Notes under the pieces: model-generated
Database searches by the model: none
What the model saw: the letters and a program-made list of their open reading frames with translations, nothing else
What the model was told of the DNA's origin: nothing
Program-made: the position numbers and the translations under genes
Shown: positions 63,254-64,000 of the stretch, piece by piece
How positions within the stretch are numbered: position 1 is the first letter of the stretch
How the letters are laid out: each line of letters begins with the position of its first letter
Assembly (NCBI GenBank): GCA_013365325.1
Contig: JABVXV010000051.1
Span: forward strand, 186,001-250,000
Origin: Dipetalonema caudispina
Lineage: Eukaryota; Nematoda; Chromadorea; Rhabditida; Onchocercidae
Direction of reading: 5' to 3'
Length of the DNA: 64,000 bases

Positions 63254-64000
63254 TTGTTCTTGATGTTTGTTGCGTTACAGTGATCCGCTTAAGATTCGTT
63301 CCTCTGTATATAAAGTCTGGATTCCGGATGTGACTTTCTTGAAGTTCAGTATGCATTTATTTTTTCAAGTATTAGTTTGCTAGATATCTAACAAAAGCTT
63401 TGAAGAAGAAATGTCGAAAATTTCAAAGCTTTATTGCAAAACATGATGCTTGTCATCAAATTAACCTATTGTACATGTCAAAGTGTAATTTACCTGTAAT
63501 TGATCATTATTATATTCGATCCAGTTCATCCTCTGGAATTATTGTACATATGAGGATAAATCTACATGCTGATAAATTTATACTTTCTAGTGAAAACTAC
63601 GATAAGATGTCAAGGAGCGGTGATAAAATGATGCATTTCATGAAGCATTTGAAGGATGTTAAGCATTTCATTTTCCTGGAACTTGGATAAATTGTTTTTC
63701 TTACAAAAAATTAAGTAAAAAGTTTTGAGGAATTTCCACTTCGAACAAAACTAAAATTTTTCCTCATGAATGCGATTTCTGCTCGTCAAAATTTTTCATT
63801 ATTAGTGGTAAAGTGCTTGTTTTTTTTTTCCGGTTTTTTAAGTTCCCAACATTTTATCCTTTTCTCCTTTCCTATACAGATTTTATTCACTTTTTAATCT
63901 TTGGTCTCTTATATGCTACATCATTTCTCTTTTTTCATTAAAAACTAGCGGATCGGTTGAAATATACGTAAAGTTATGCCTGTAACGTTCATTTTTACTC
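63254..64000 (+). other. 3' flank of the 369-residue gene
   Basis: Probably 3' UTR and intergenic DNA. A 96-codon open frame at 63400-63690 starts at TTG, is rich in His, Met and Lys, and has no domain or splice support, so I do not call it. Confidence 0.45.

Noticed and set aside
63400..63690. 96-codon ORF after the 369-residue gene
   Set aside because: TTG start, odd His/Met/Lys composition, no splice context; most likely 3' UTR.
1..64000. tRNA, rRNA, CRISPR arrays, transposase or reverse-transcriptase genes
   Set aside because: No tRNA box pairs, rRNA-like conserved stretches, spaced direct repeats or mobile-element protein motifs were recognised by eye. A tRNA or repeat-library search would be needed to exclude short or decayed copies.

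Overview
This window looks like a piece of a nematode nuclear genome, probably a parasitic clade III (filarial-type) worm. It is extremely AT-rich (by eye roughly 70-75% A+T). Genes are split into short exons by introns with TTTTCAG-like 3' splice sites, and several start codons lie only a few bases after an AG acceptor, as expected for spliced-leader trans-splicing. The recognisable families (Mpv17, a serpentine-receptor-like 7TM protein, and MSP-domain pieces) also fit a nematode. There is no bacterial operon structure, no ribosome binding sites, no CRISPR array and no recognisable RNA gene.

Positions 1-46,000 are gene-poor: low-complexity AT-rich DNA, microsatellites, two families of degenerate ~60-70 bp tandem repeats and two perfect short palindromes. 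A few islands of higher GC look like exons. The best are a phase-compatible three-exon chain on the plus strand (23,761-26,211) encoding the C-terminal part of a small helical protein, and a pair of minus-strand exons (15,955-16,879) of an unrecognised protein. Weaker islands lie near 8.8, 9.8, 21.2, 27.0 and 34.2 kb.

Positions 46,000-64,000 carry the real genes. A complete four-exon Mpv17/PMP22-family gene (46,124-48,024, +) is followed by a complete six-exon 7TM receptor-like gene (50,053-52,461, +). Next, on the minus strand, come three intact exons of a protein with a coiled coil and a C-terminal hydrophobic tail (55,155-56,425). Upstream of them on the same strand are pieces of a Major Sperm Protein (MSP) domain whose reading frame is broken (56,641-57,656). 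A microsatellite-rich intergenic segment (57,657-59,553) separates this unit from a divergently transcribed six-exon gene on the plus strand (60,061-63,253). That gene encodes a 369-residue charged helical protein I do not recognise. A separate short coding-like exon lies just upstream of it (59,554-59,658).

The neighbours do not form an obvious pathway. I read the locus as ordinary unlinked nematode genes next to a large repeat-rich gene-poor block. All exon models were built by hand from reading frame and splice phase; none was tested by search or transcript data.
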